Below are positions 33,988 through 42,867 of a stretch of 64,000 bases of DNA, one piece after another. How positions within the stretch are numbered: position 1 is the stretch's first letter; every line of letters begins with the position of its first letter. This DNA comes from Corallococcus sp. AS-1-6 (GTDB lineage Bacteria > Myxococcota > Myxococcia > Myxococcales > Myxococcaceae), in contig NZ_JAIQDE010000002.1 of assembly GCF_020037015.1 (NCBI RefSeq), positions 248,001-312,000 on the forward strand, given 5' to 3'. Under the pieces are notes generated by a model. It was not told the origin of the DNA and made no database searches. It was given only the letters and a program-made list of their open reading frames with translations. Made by a program: the position numbers and the translations under genes.

Positions 33988-34536
33988 TCAGGCCGCCTTC
34001 TCGCCCGGCTGCGCCTGGGCGGCCTGGACCTCCAGGGCGATTTCAATCTTCTCGCCCACCAGCACGCCGCCCGCCTCCAGGGCCTGGTTCCACGTCAGGC
34101 CGAAGTCGCTGCGGTTGATGGACGTCTTGGCCTCGAACGCGGCCTTGGTGTTGCCCCACGGGTCCTTGGCGATGCCCAACTGCTCGGCCTCCAGGACGAC
34201 CTCGCGGCTGATGCCGCGGATGGTGAGCTGACCCGTCACCTTCAGGTGCTTGCCGGAGGGCTCCACCTTCGTGCTCTGGAAGGTGAGCGCCGGGAACTTC
34301 TCCACGTCGAAGAAGTCCGGCGAGCGCAGGTGGTTGTCGCGCTGCTCGACGCCCGTGTGGATGCTCGCCGCCTCGATGGAGACGGACACGGAGGACGCAG
34401 CCAGGTTCGCGTCGTCCAGCGTGAGCGTGCCGCTGAACTTCGTGAAGTTGCCGCGCACCTTCGCCACGACCATGTGGCGGACGCTGAAGTGGATGCCCGT
34501 GTGCGTGGTGTCGATGTTCCAGGTGGTGGTGGCCAT
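33988..34536 (-). CDS. YceI-family protein
   Basis: 182 aa lipocalin-like barrel binding an isoprenoid chain in characterised members. TTWNIDTTHTGIHFSVRHM is the family opening; SGTLTLDD, HLRSPDFFDVEKFP and GQLTIRGISREV are the conserved strands. No signal peptide, so it is the cytoplasmic type. ATG 34536 immediately precedes the conserved start. It is transcribed away from the LysR-pirin pair with ~150 bp between, so LysR-type regulation is possible but unproven. Confidence 0.9.
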   Translation of the reverse strand: MATTTWNIDTTHTGIHFSVRHMVVAKVRGNFTKFSGTLTLDDANLAASSVSVSIEAASIHTGVEQRDNHLRSPDFFDVEKFPALTFQSTKVEPSGKHLKVTGQLTIRGISREVVLEAEQLGIAKDPWGNTKAAFEAKTSINRSDFGLTWNQALEAGGVLVGEKIEIALEVQAAQAQPGEKAA

Positions 34537-34641
34537 GGTCGTCTTCCTTGTCGTGAGCGCCGCGTTGGCGGCGGTGTGTTTCAACGAGGCGTAAGGTAGC
34601 GGCCCCCCACGTTCCGGATTAGACGGGACGCACAGGATGCA

Positions 34642-34661
34642 CTGTTCCACGGCTGGAACAG
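34642..34661. promoter_or_regulatory. Palindromic operator upstream of the LysR gene
   Basis: CTGTTCCA-CGGC-TGGAACAG, perfect 8-bp arms. Its core GTTCC-N6-GGAAC recurs upstream of the pirin gene (35610-35627), suggesting both are bound by the same regulator. Confidence 0.65.
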
Positions 34662-34687
34662 TCCTGCGCCTGCGCGAGGGAAGGGCC

Positions 34688-35593
34688 ATGGACCTCAACG
34701 AACTCCTCGTCTTCGCCCGGGTGGTCCAGGCGGGCAGCTTCACGGCGGCGGCGAAGGCGCTGCGCATGCCCAAGTCCACCGTGAGCCGCAAGGTCTCCGA
34801 GCTGGAGGAGCGCGTGGGCGCGCAGTTGCTCCAGCGCACCACGCGCACGCTGCACCTGACGGAGGTGGGGCGCGCGTACTACGCGCACTGCGAGCGCATC
34901 GTCGCGGAGGCGGAGGCGGCGGAGCTGGCGGTGACCCGCATGCAGGCGGGGCCCCAGGGCCTCCTGCGCGTGACGACGCCCCTGTCCGTCCACTTCCTCG
35001 CGCCGCTGGTGGCGCGCTTCATGGAGCAGTACCCGGACGTGCAGGTGGAGCTCCTGTGCACGGACCGCGCGGTGGACCTGATGGAGGAGGGCTTCGACCT
35101 GGCGGTGCGCGCCGGCCGGCTGCCGGACTCGTCGCTGATGGCCCGGCGGCTGGGGGACATCGAGTGGCTCGTGGTGGCCTCACCCGGGTATCTCCAGGCG
35201 CGGGGCGCGCCGAAGACGCCGTCGGACCTGGCGAAGCACGACTGCCTCTTCTTCGGCAAGTCGGTGCAGGGCAACGTCTGGACGCTGCACGCGGGCGGGC
35301 GCTCCGTCGACGTGAAGGTCTCCGGGCGGCTGGTGGTGAACGAGCCGGACATGCTGCGCGCGGTGACGACACTGGGCGCCGGGGTGGCGCTCATCCCGGG
35401 CCAGCAATGCATCGAGGACCTGGCGTCCGGGAGGCTCCAGCGGGTGCTGCCGGACTGGAGCTCCACGGGCGCGCCGGTGCATGCCGTCTACCCGCCCACG
35501 CGCCACCATGTGCCCAAGGTGATGGCCTTCGTGGAGGTGCTGCGCGAGCACTGGCCCCAGAACCCCGAAGCACTCAAGCGGGCGAAGCGCTGA
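34688..35593 (+). CDS. LysR-family transcriptional regulator
   Basis: 301 aa. The N-terminal winged HTH is canonical: LLVFARVVQAGSFTAAAKAL and RMPKSTVSRKVSELEERVG. The effector-binding domain follows (GLLRVTTPLSVHFLAPLVAR ... LVVASPGYLQARG). It is the type that commonly sits beside pirin genes and controls them. ATG 34688 is 26 bp after a perfect palindrome, so autorepression is likely. The pirin gene starts ~110 bp after its stop, behind a second copy of the operator core. Confidence 0.92.
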   Translation: MDLNELLVFARVVQAGSFTAAAKALRMPKSTVSRKVSELEERVGAQLLQRTTRTLHLTEVGRAYYAHCERIVAEAEAAELAVTRMQAGPQGLLRVTTPLSVHFLAPLVARFMEQYPDVQVELLCTDRAVDLMEEGFDLAVRAGRLPDSSLMARRLGDIEWLVVASPGYLQARGAPKTPSDLAKHDCLFFGKSVQGNVWTLHAGGRSVDVKVSGRLVVNEPDMLRAVTTLGAGVALIPGQQCIEDLASGRLQRVLPDWSSTGAPVHAVYPPTRHHVPKVMAFVEVLREHWPQNPEALKRAKR

Positions 35594-35609
35594 GACAGTG
35601 CCGGCGTTT

Positions 35610-35627
35610 CGTTCCGCGGATGGAACG
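35610..35627. promoter_or_regulatory. Palindromic operator upstream of pirin
   Basis: CGTTCC-GCGGAT-GGAACG, perfect 6-bp arms; shares the GTTCC-N6-GGAAC core and spacing with the site at 34642-34661. Located ~75 bp before the pirin ATG. Confidence 0.65.
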
Positions 35628-35701
35628 ATGTGTCCCGAGGTTCGCGTCTGGCCAGGTGGCGTTCGCAAGCGCATGTTGTGCCTCGAAAGGAAGCACACAC
35701 C

Positions 35702-36397
35702 ATGATGAACGTTCGCCCCTCCGAAGCACGCGGTCACGCCAACCACGGCTGGCTGGACTCGCATCACACCTTCTCGTTCGCGAGCTACTTCGACCCCGAC
35801 AACATGGGTTTCCGCGCCCTGCGCGTCATCAACGAGGACCGCGTGCAGGCCGGCGAGGGCTTCGACACGCACCCGCACCGGGACATGGAGATCATCACCT
35901 ACCCGCTGAGCGGCGCCATCGCGCACCGTGACAGCACGGGAGGCCAGGGGCTCCTGCGCGCCGGTGAAGTCCAGCGCATGACGGCCGGCACGGGCGTGAT
36001 GCACAGCGAGATGAACGGCTCCAACGAGGACGTCCACTTCCTGCAGATCTGGATCATCCCGGAGAAGAAGGGCCTGAAGCCTGAATATGAGCAGAAGTTC
36101 TTCCCGGAGAAGGACCGGCAGGGACGCTGGCGCGTGGTGGCCAGCCCCGACGCCCGCGACGACAGCCTCACCGTGCACCAGGACGTGCTGCTCAACAGCA
36201 CGCTGCTGAGCCCGGGAGAGAAGGCGGAGTACACGCTGCCCAAGGGGCGTCACGCCTGGGTGCAGATCGCCCGCGGCACGGGCACGCTCAACGGCGTGGC
36301 CCTGAAGGCCGGTGACGGAGTCGCCGTGTCCGACGAGTCGAGCCTCGTGCTCACCGCCTCCGAGCCGCTGGAGGCCCTGCTGTTCGACCTGGCCTGA
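35702..36397 (+). CDS. Pirin-family protein (quercetin-2,3-dioxygenase-like, YhaK type)
   Basis: 231 aa bicupin. The metal site is visible: GFDTHPHRDMEIITYPLSG (His, His, Glu) and the later His in MTAGTGVMHSE. The family opening SHHTFSFASYFDPDNMGF is intact. Some pirins oxidise quercetin; others regulate transcription or redox enzymes, so the role is not fixed by sequence. Adjacent LysR gene and shared operator indicate specific induction. ATG 35702 (ATGATG; 35705 possible). Followed by a strong terminator hairpin. Confidence 0.92.
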   Translation: MMNVRPSEARGHANHGWLDSHHTFSFASYFDPDNMGFRALRVINEDRVQAGEGFDTHPHRDMEIITYPLSGAIAHRDSTGGQGLLRAGEVQRMTAGTGVMHSEMNGSNEDVHFLQIWIIPEKKGLKPEYEQKFFPEKDRQGRWRVVASPDARDDSLTVHQDVLLNSTLLSPGEKAEYTLPKGRHAWVQIARGTGTLNGVALKAGDGVAVSDESSLVLTASEPLEALLFDLA

Positions 36398-36413
36398 TGC
36401 GCCGGGCACGAAG

Positions 36414-36449
36414 AAGGCCCCCGGGTCCCTGAGTGGATCCGGGGGCCTT
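36414..36449. terminator. Rho-independent-type terminator after pirin
   Basis: 15-bp arms (AAGGCCCCCGGGTCC / GGATCCGGGGGCCTT) with one mismatch and a 6-nt loop, followed by GTCGTTTC. Lies between the convergent pirin and DUF2378 genes, probably serving both. Confidence 0.75.
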
Positions 36450-36479
36450 GTCGTTTCTGGGGCCCCCTCCCCGCCCGCC

Positions 36480-37022
36480 TCACGGGTCCCACTGGATGCG
36501 GTAGGAGCAGGCGTGGCCGTCGAAGTCGAACGGCTCCACCCGGAGGTTCCGGGCCCCGGCCCTGGCCAGTCCCGCCTCGATGATGCCGCGCATGTAGCCG
36601 GGGTTCCCGTTGCACTCGCTCACCCGGAGGACATGGTGCGCGAGCCCCTGGGTCTCCAGCTCCGTCTGGAGGTAGTTGTTCACGGTGGCGAAGCTCTCCT
36701 GGATGCGGATGACGACGCGCTCCGGCCCGAAGATGGGCCACATCGCGACGAGCGCCTTGCCCAGCATCGTCTGCTCCACCCCCTGGATGAGCCCCGCGCC
36801 CAGGCGCCGGTAGGCCTCGCCTGTATCGACGTCCGGGTAGAGCTCCCGAGCCGTGATGCGGAGCGCCTCCGCGAACACGACCCGAGGCGTGTTCCGGGGG
36901 ATGGGCGCATCCAGGTCCAGGCCGGCCTGCTTCAACTGGCGCTTCAGCTCCGGAGTGAGCCGCCCTCCAATGGAGCGAAAGAGCCCTTCAATCGTGTGAC
37001 GATAGACAACCTGCTCGGCCAT
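36480..37022 (-). CDS. TIGR02265/DUF2378 myxobacterial protein, paralog 1
   Basis: 180 aa, soluble, no known catalytic motif. Family marks: YRHTIEGLFRSIGGRLTPEL near the start, LGAGLIQGVEQTMLGKALVA in the middle, and ECNGNPGYMRGIIEAGL plus FDFDGHACSYRIQWDP at the end. This family is expanded in Myxococcales and largely absent elsewhere; function unknown. A close paralog of identical length lies 189 bp upstream in the same orientation. Confidence 0.85.
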   Translation of the reverse strand: MAEQVVYRHTIEGLFRSIGGRLTPELKRQLKQAGLDLDAPIPRNTPRVVFAEALRITARELYPDVDTGEAYRRLGAGLIQGVEQTMLGKALVAMWPIFGPERVVIRIQESFATVNNYLQTELETQGLAHHVLRVSECNGNPGYMRGIIEAGLARAGARNLRVEPFDFDGHACSYRIQWDP

Positions 37023-37211
37023 GAATCCGTCCGGGGGTCGGATGTAATTGCGCGCAGCCGTGATGGCAGCTCACGGCAATGTCATCACGAACGCGCGACC
37101 GTCCGCCAGACGTCACGTAACCTCAATCAAATCCGTCTGTCTTTCCCAGACACCGGAACTGCGCAGCTATTCAGGTGTTACGCGGCTCCAGGGAACTCCC
37201 CGGTTATCGTC

Positions 37212-37754
37212 TCAGCCGCCCCACCGGATGCGGTAGGAGCAGGCGTGTCCGTCGAAGTCGAAGGGCTCGACGCGCAGGTTCCTGGCGCCGGCCTTGGCCA
37301 GGCCCGCTTCGATGAGACCGCGCAGGTAGCCCGGGTTCCCGTTGCACTCGTTGACGCGGATGATGTGGTGCCCGGGGCCCTGGGTGAGCAGCTCCGACCG
37401 CATGTAGTTGTTGACGGTGGAGAAGCTCTCCTGGATGCGGACCACGACGCGCTCGGGCCCGAAGATGGGCCACATGGACACGAGCGACCTGCCGAGCACG
37501 GTCTGCTCCATCCCCTGGATGATGCCGACGCCCAGGCGCCGGTAGCCCTCGCCCGCGTCGAGCTGGGGATACAGGTGCTCGACGGTGACGCGAAGCGCCT
37601 CCGCGAAGATGGGCCGGGAGGTGTGGTGCGGAGACTGGGCGTCCAGGTCCAGGCCCACGTCCTTGAGCTTCTTCCGGAGCTCCGGAGTGAGCCGATCCCC
37701 GATGGAGCGGAACACCCCCTCCACCGTGTGGCGATAGACGATCTCTTCTTCCAC
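37212..37754 (-). CDS. TIGR02265/DUF2378 myxobacterial protein, paralog 2
   Basis: 180 aa from GTG 37754 (EEEIVYRHTVEGVFRSIG). It aligns with its neighbour over the full length without apparent gaps, including RVEPFDFDGHACSYRI at the C-terminus, so the pair arose by tandem duplication. GGGGTG is 6 nt before the GTG; longer in-frame extensions lack family sequence. The two have diverged mainly in the 40-80 and 150-165 regions. Function unknown. Confidence 0.82.
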   Translation of the reverse strand: MEEEIVYRHTVEGVFRSIGDRLTPELRKKLKDVGLDLDAQSPHHTSRPIFAEALRVTVEHLYPQLDAGEGYRRLGVGIIQGMEQTVLGRSLVSMWPIFGPERVVVRIQESFSTVNNYMRSELLTQGPGHHIIRVNECNGNPGYLRGLIEAGLAKAGARNLRVEPFDFDGHACSYRIRWGG

Positions 37755-38161
37755 GAAACACCCCGGCCCAGCCCGGCGGTCCCATTCCGCCGTGTCGCAA
37801 AGTATCGTAACCGATCCTCCTGACGAATCCGAAGCCCCCCAGGGGCCAGGATCCGGGTCTGTGGCGTCCCACCCATGTTTCACGGCCGGCACGGGAGATT
37901 AATCTCGTATTGCGCGACTCCAGCGCCCCCGGACGCCCGGGGTGGGCTCCGCGCGGATGTTTGTCTTTGATTGAGGCCGGACGTGATGGACCCACCCGGG
38001 GTCAGTGGAAACCGCATCAGCCTGAAAGGGCTAGCGGTTTTCCCTGACATCGTTTTTCGACCTATCGGGGCATGACAGGAATTGACGGCATTTGATAGAC
38101 CCTCGCGCCCGGGGGGCCATGGCCAGACAGCCCTTCTCTCGCCCAGCCTTGGAGACGTCGA
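37755..38161. other. Intergenic region upstream of the DyP-GRE fusion gene
   Basis: About 400 bp between divergent genes. It holds the promoter of the 1308-aa protein and probably that of the DUF2378 pair. A GGAG 8 nt before ATG 38162 is the RBS. I see TTGACG at ~38079 but no good -10, no FNR-type TTGAT-N4-ATCAA box and no sigma-54 element. Confidence 0.4.
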
Positions 38162-41100
38162 ATGCGCACGCCGTCAGTCCTTGCATCCGAGCACCATTCC
38201 GCGAAGTCCTTGTCCACGCACCAGGGAAACCAGCTCAGCCATGAGCTGTGGTCGCTGGTCCAGCGAGGTCTGGTCTACCCCTCGCCCTACGCCGTGTTCG
38301 CGACGTTCTGGCGCACGCCGGAAGGCACCGGCGAGCCGCTGACCCGCGCGCTCCTCCAGAAGCTGATGCGGGACGTGCGCGAGGAGATCCACACCCGCTA
38401 CGGGAGCGCCAACACCACGGCCATCGTCGGAGTGGGCTTCCGGCTCTGGCAGGAGTGGTGCGCCGAGGACGGGACCGACCTGCCCGAAGGCATGAAGCTG
38501 GCCTTCCCGGAGGAGTCCTCGCCGGACTGGCGCTCCAGCGTGTTCTCCCGCTCGAACGGGACGTTCGTCGACTCGCAGGGCGACCTGTGGTTCCACATCA
38601 AGTCCGACGAGGAGTCCCACTGCGACGCGGTCTTCGACTTCATCCACGCGCGGCTGCAGGACCAGGCGCGCTGCGTGCGCTCCGGACCGAGTGACCACCA
38701 GAAGGCGGCCACCAAGTCCACGCGCCCCGACAAGCGCGGCGGCAAGGTGCTGGGCTGCCGCTTCTCGGAGAACCTCAACAACCCGTCCGACCCGGTCTCC
38801 ATCCAGGAGCAGACGCTGGTCGGCTTCGAGGACCCCGCGCACCTGGGCGCCTCGTTCGTGCTCGCGCAGCGCTTCGAGATCAACTGGGAGCACCTGCTGG
38901 ACATGAGCCCCCAGCAGGTAGAGGACCTGGTGGGGCGCACCACCGAGGACATCCTCATCCCCAGCCAGGACCAGCGCAGCCACATCAAGAGCGCCCGCGT
39001 GCAGGACGCCCAGGGCAACACGCTGCAGGTGCTCCGGCTGGGACTGCCCTTCGGGCAGGCGAACACGGTTCACAACAACGAGCTGCGCGCCAAGGGGGCC
39101 AGCCTCCGTGACGAGGCGGGCATCTACTTCGCGGGCTACGCCCGGAGCGTCCGCGCGCTCGAAGCGGTCATGAACCAGCAGATTGGCGACCAGCGCGGCT
39201 TCATGCGGGACCGGCTGCTCTCCGAGGTCCGCTCCAACCTGGGCGGCTTCTATTACATCCCCAGCCAGGCGGACCTGGGGCTGGAGCCGGTGAAGCTCCA
39301 GAGCGCGGAGCAGCAGGACTGGAAGCGCTTCCCCGGCGTGGACTGGAGCCGGCTGGACCGGCACTTCGACGTGGCCTCGTCGAACGGGTACATGCATTAC
39401 AACCACAAGAACTACCTGTTCCAGATGGCGACGATGTCCGGGGACAAGCGCCGGACGCACCAGCCCCCGTCCAACCGGGTGCTGCAATTGCTGTCGGACG
39501 CCTTCTCCCGCTGGCAGGACAACTGGTACGTCAACCGGTCGCAGCAGGAGCTGGAGCACCTGTGCGCCTACGTGGCGCGCCAGTACGGCCCCGCGAAGGC
39601 CCGAGAGGTGATGGGGCTCTCCGTGGTGGAGCGGATGGGCTGGGCCATCAAGGTCAGCCTGGGCCAGGTCTTCGCCAGCGACGCGTATGGCTTCCGGGGC
39701 CGCCGTCAGGACGCGCAGGGCAACTGGTACAACGGCGCGGACACCTATCGCATCCACCCCGTGGAGCTCATCGTCGGCGCCATGCCCAACCTGGGGCTCG
39801 GCCAGGGTCGGTATGTCATTGATTACGCGCGCAAGGACGAGGAGCTGGGCAACTTCTTCGCGGGGCTGAGCTCCGCGTCGGGCGTGGGCCACCTGGTGCC
39901 GGGCTTCCAGCGCGCCCTGGACCGGGGCCTGGGAGGGCTGATGGCGGACGTGCAGGCGCGGCACGACGCCACCCAGGATGAAGGCAAACGTCAGTTCTAC
40001 CGGGGCGTCGTGCTGTCATTGGAGGGCGTGCGAGACCACTGCCTGGCCTACGCGGCGCTCGCGGGCAAGATGGCCGCGGAGCTGTCCCTGGGGCAGCACG
40101 CGGAGCGCGACAACCTGCTGAAGATCCAGGAGCGGATGCAGCGGCTGGCGACGGAGCGGCCCCAGACGATGCTCGAGGCCGCGCAGCTCCTCTTCACGCT
40201 GCACGCGGGCCTGCACCTGATTGGCGAGCCCACGGCGGTGGGCCGGTTGGATCAGATGCTCTTCCCCTTCTACGAGCGCGACGTGGCGGCGGGCGTGCTG
40301 GACGACGAGCAGGCGCAGGAGATCATCGACTGCTTCTGGGTGAAGCTGGGGGAGAAGGTGCTGCTCAACCGCCAGTTCGTGGAGGACCACCAGCCCTTCG
40401 GCAACCTGGCCATGGGCGGGATGAGCGGCAACTACCCGCAGGGCGCCGCGAACAACCAGTGGATCCAGCAGGTGACGGTGGGAGGGACGGTCGCGGACGA
40501 GACGCCCGGAGAGGGCCGGCCCGCGTACAACCGCATCACCCTGCTCTGCCTGCGCGCGGCTCGGAGGCTGCCGCTCAACGCGCCGTGCCTGTCATTGCGC
40601 GTGCGCAAGGACATCCCGCCCGAGTACCTGCACGAGGCGGCGCTGGCGATCCTCAGCGGCGGCGCGCACCCCATCCTGCTCAGCGACGAGAAGATCATCC
40701 CCGGGCTGCTGCACAGCGGCGACGGCGTGGGCCAGGGCACGCAGCCCACCGCGGCCACGCCTGTCGCCGAGAAGGCCGGCCGCGCGTGGAGCAGCGAGGT
40801 GGTGCTCCAGGCGGCGCGGGACTACGCCTGCGACGGCTGCTACGAGCCGCAGATCGTGGGGCAGAACTGGTTCACGCTGGGAGGCATGACGGCGCTGTCG
40901 CCGCTGGAGGCCGCGCTCAACCAGGGCAAGAGCTGGAGCACGGCGGGCCCCATGTACTTCCGGGGCCAGCGCGTGTCCTTCACGTCGCCGCCGCCCTCGG
41001 CCATCCAGTCGTTCGAGCAGCTCCAGGACCTGTTCTTCCAGCACCTGAGCTGGATGTACGCGAAGCAGGCGGACGGCCTGGTGGGCGTCTTCGGAACCAT

Positions 41101-42088
41101 GAGCGCCGTGTGCCCGTCGCCATTGCTGTCGGTGTTCGTGGACGACTGCATCGACAAGGGGTTGGACCTGTACGGGGGGGGTGCCCGCTACAACATGGTG
41201 GCCCCGTGCATCACGGCCCTCTCCACGGTCATCAACTCGCTGTACGCCATCCGGAAGATGGTGTTCGAGCAGGACACGGCGGTGACGTCCCTGCCGGAGC
41301 TGGTGGAGGCGCTGCTGTGCGACTGGGGCTACAAGATGGACGAGCCCTTCATCAGCACCTTCGCGGGTCCCGCGCGCATCGAGGCGAAGGCGCAGCGCTT
41401 CCGGGACCTGCGTCAGGTGGCGCTGGCCCAGCCCCGCTACGGCCGAGGCAACGAGGAAGTGGACCGTTTCGGCAACGCCTTCATCCAGCGCGTGGCGGAG
41501 ACGGTGGTGCGCGTCTTCACGGAGCCCGCCGAGCCCACGGCCCAGAAGATGGTGGACCTGGCGAAGCGGTTCGGGACGCCGGAGAAGCCATTCGGCGGGT
41601 TCCAGGTTCAGCCCGGCGCGGGCACCTTCGAGAACTACCTGGAGTTCGGAGCGACCTGCGGCGCCTCCGCGGACGGGCGGAGGCTCGGGGAGACGCTGGC
41701 CTCGGACCTGAGCCCGTCGCCGAGCATCGCGGATCAGCCGGTGGATCATCAGGAGGAGGGCTTCGTGCGAGCGCTGTCCGGCTACACCGGAGCGGGAGCC
41801 GAGGGCTTCACGAGCGGAGCGCCCACGGACTTCAACATCCGCGAGGACTTCCCCGTGGGCTCGCTGGAGCGCGTGCTGCAAGCGTTCGCCCGGGGCCAGG
41901 GCTCGAACATCCTGACCATCACCTGCGCCAACCCGGAGACCTTCGAGCACGCGTCGAAGGACCCGGAGAAGTACGACGTGCTCCGGGTGCGCATGGGCGG
42001 CTGGTCGGAGTTCTTCGTCGCCATGTTCCCGGGCCACCAGGCACAGCACCAGCGCCGGCCGCTCAGCACGCCTGACGTGGAGCGCTGA
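38162..42088 (+). CDS. DyP-type heme peroxidase fused to a glycyl radical enzyme (PFL family)
   Basis: 1308 aa in one uninterrupted frame. Residues ~25-390 are a DyP peroxidase: VGFEDPAHLGASFVLAQRF carries the distal Asp (D224), SHIKSARV the probable heme-ligand His (H274), and AGIYFAGYARSVRALEAVMN is the DyP beta-helix core. Residues ~470-1308 are a glycyl radical enzyme of the diol-dehydratase/TMA-lyase branch: DYACDGCYEPQIVGQNW holds the catalytic Cys (C893, GC-x-E), and VRMGGWSEFF near the C-terminus is the Gly-radical loop (G1280; usual form RVxGYS). A radical SAM activase gene is not adjacent. Peroxidase and oxygen-sensitive radical chemistry in one chain is very unusual. Substrate unknown; the fusion itself is certain from the frame, activity is not. 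Confidence 0.85.
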   Translation: MRTPSVLASEHHSAKSLSTHQGNQLSHELWSLVQRGLVYPSPYAVFATFWRTPEGTGEPLTRALLQKLMRDVREEIHTRYGSANTTAIVGVGFRLWQEWCAEDGTDLPEGMKLAFPEESSPDWRSSVFSRSNGTFVDSQGDLWFHIKSDEESHCDAVFDFIHARLQDQARCVRSGPSDHQKAATKSTRPDKRGGKVLGCRFSENLNNPSDPVSIQEQTLVGFEDPAHLGASFVLAQRFEINWEHLLDMSPQQVEDLVGRTTEDILIPSQDQRSHIKSARVQDAQGNTLQVLRLGLPFGQANTVHNNELRAKGASLRDEAGIYFAGYARSVRALEAVMNQQIGDQRGFMRDRLLSEVRSNLGGFYYIPSQADLGLEPVKLQSAEQQDWKRFPGVDWSRLDRHFDVASSNGYMHYNHKNYLFQMATMSGDKRRTHQPPSNRVLQLLSDAFSRWQDNWYVNRSQQELEHLCAYVARQYGPAKAREVMGLSVVERMGWAIKVSLGQVFASDAYGFRGRRQDAQGNWYNGADTYRIHPVELIVGAMPNLGLGQGRYVIDYARKDEELGNFFAGLSSASGVGHLVPGFQRALDRGLGGLMADVQARHDATQDEGKRQFYRGVVLSLEGVRDHCLAYAALAGKMAAELSLGQHAERDNLLKIQERMQRLATERPQTMLEAAQLLFTLHAGLHLIGEPTAVGRLDQMLFPFYERDVAAGVLDDEQAQEIIDCFWVKLGEKVLLNRQFVEDHQPFGNLAMGGMSGNYPQGAANNQWIQQVTVGGTVADETPGEGRPAYNRITLLCLRAARRLPLNAPCLSLRVRKDIPPEYLHEAALAILSGGAHPILLSDEKIIPGLLHSGDGVGQGTQPTAATPVAEKAGRAWSSEVVLQAARDYACDGCYEPQIVGQNWFTLGGMTALSPLEAALNQGKSWSTAGPMYFRGQRVSFTSPPPSAIQSFEQLQDLFFQHLSWMYAKQADGLVGVFGTMSAVCPSPLLSVFVDDCIDKGLDLYGGGARYNMVAPCITALSTVINSLYAIRKMVFEQDTAVTSLPELVEALLCDWGYKMDEPFISTFAGPARIEAKAQRFRDLRQVALAQPRYGRGNEEVDRFGNAFIQRVAETVVRVFTEPAEPTAQKMVDLAKRFGTPEKPFGGFQVQPGAGTFENYLEFGATCGASADGRRLGETLASDLSPSPSIADQPVDHQEEGFVRALSGYTGAGAEGFTSGAPTDFNIREDFPVGSLERVLQAFARGQGSNILTITCANPETFEHASKDPEKYDVLRVRMGGWSEFFVAMFPGHQAQHQRRPLSTPDVER

Positions 42089-42104
42089 GCCGCGGACCGT
42101 GGGG

Positions 42105-42136
42105 TGAGGGCCGAGCCACCCGCTGCTCGGCCCTCA
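42105..42136. terminator. Bidirectional terminator hairpin
   Basis: Perfect 12-bp arms TGAGGGCCGAGC / GCTCGGCCCTCA with an 8-nt loop, between the convergent DyP-GRE and Imm52 genes. No U-tract on the plus strand. Confidence 0.7.
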
Positions 42137-42141
42137 TGCGT

Positions 42142-42855
42142 CTACCCTTGGGGCTGGACCGGCTTCAACAGTCCCGCCCGGTTCAACTGGTCTTGAACCT
42201 GCTCGGCGAGCGCGATGTGCGCCGGGTTGCTTACCGTGAAGCGCTCGGGGCACATGACGATGAGCGTCCCCCTGTCCTCGATCAATTCGACATGCACCGG
42301 AGAGGGCAGCGGGGGCACGGTTCCCAAACGGCGAGACAGGTACGTGACCCATCCCACGAACGTGCCCGGCACCGCGAACTCCGACACCCTGTCTCGATGA
42401 GCCGTGGACGTGGCGATACCCCATTCGGGGTCCCAAGCCAGAACCGCTGCGCGAAGCGCCTGTGAAAGGACAGGAGCGGTCAGGATCCGCTCCCTGGCTT
42501 CACCTCCTGTCGGGAGTTCCATGACGCAGAGATCCCCCAAGAGCTCCGAGGTGGAGCCACATGCGATCCTGACGCCAGTGCTTGCGCCATCGGGCTCTCC
42601 GTTCCAGGCGGAGAAGGAAACCCCAGTCTCATCATTCCGGTACTTCTTCCTGAAGAGCTTGAGAAGCGACTCCTCACTCGGCACAAGTGGATGCCTGAGC
42701 GCATCAGCACGAGAGCCGGCTTTCTCGAACCATCGGTTGAACGTAGGTTCGGCGGGCGCCAGGAGGCGGAAGAAGACTTCGGCACGTCGAACATATGACT
42801 CGACTGGCTCAACCCGACCCGGCCAGTACGCCCCCAGGTAATATTTCTCGATCAT
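42142..42855 (-). CDS. Imm52-family immunity protein
   Basis: 237 aa cytoplasmic protein. The opening YYLGAYWPGRVEPVESYVRR and AWNGEPDGASTGVRIACGS are Imm52 hallmarks. It lies 12 bp downstream of a Tox-REase-5 lipoprotein and should neutralise it. Codons are less GC-biased than in the housekeeping genes. Confident on family; the toxin pairing is by adjacency and by known Imm52/Tox-REase-5 association. Confidence 0.82.
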   Translation of the reverse strand: MIEKYYLGAYWPGRVEPVESYVRRAEVFFRLLAPAEPTFNRWFEKAGSRADALRHPLVPSEESLLKLFRKKYRNDETGVSFSAWNGEPDGASTGVRIACGSTSELLGDLCVMELPTGGEARERILTAPVLSQALRAAVLAWDPEWGIATSTAHRDRVSEFAVPGTFVGWVTYLSRRLGTVPPLPSPVHVELIEDRGTLIVMCPERFTVSNPAHIALAEQVQDQLNRAGLLKPVQPQG

Positions 42856-42867
42856 CTGGCCTGATAC

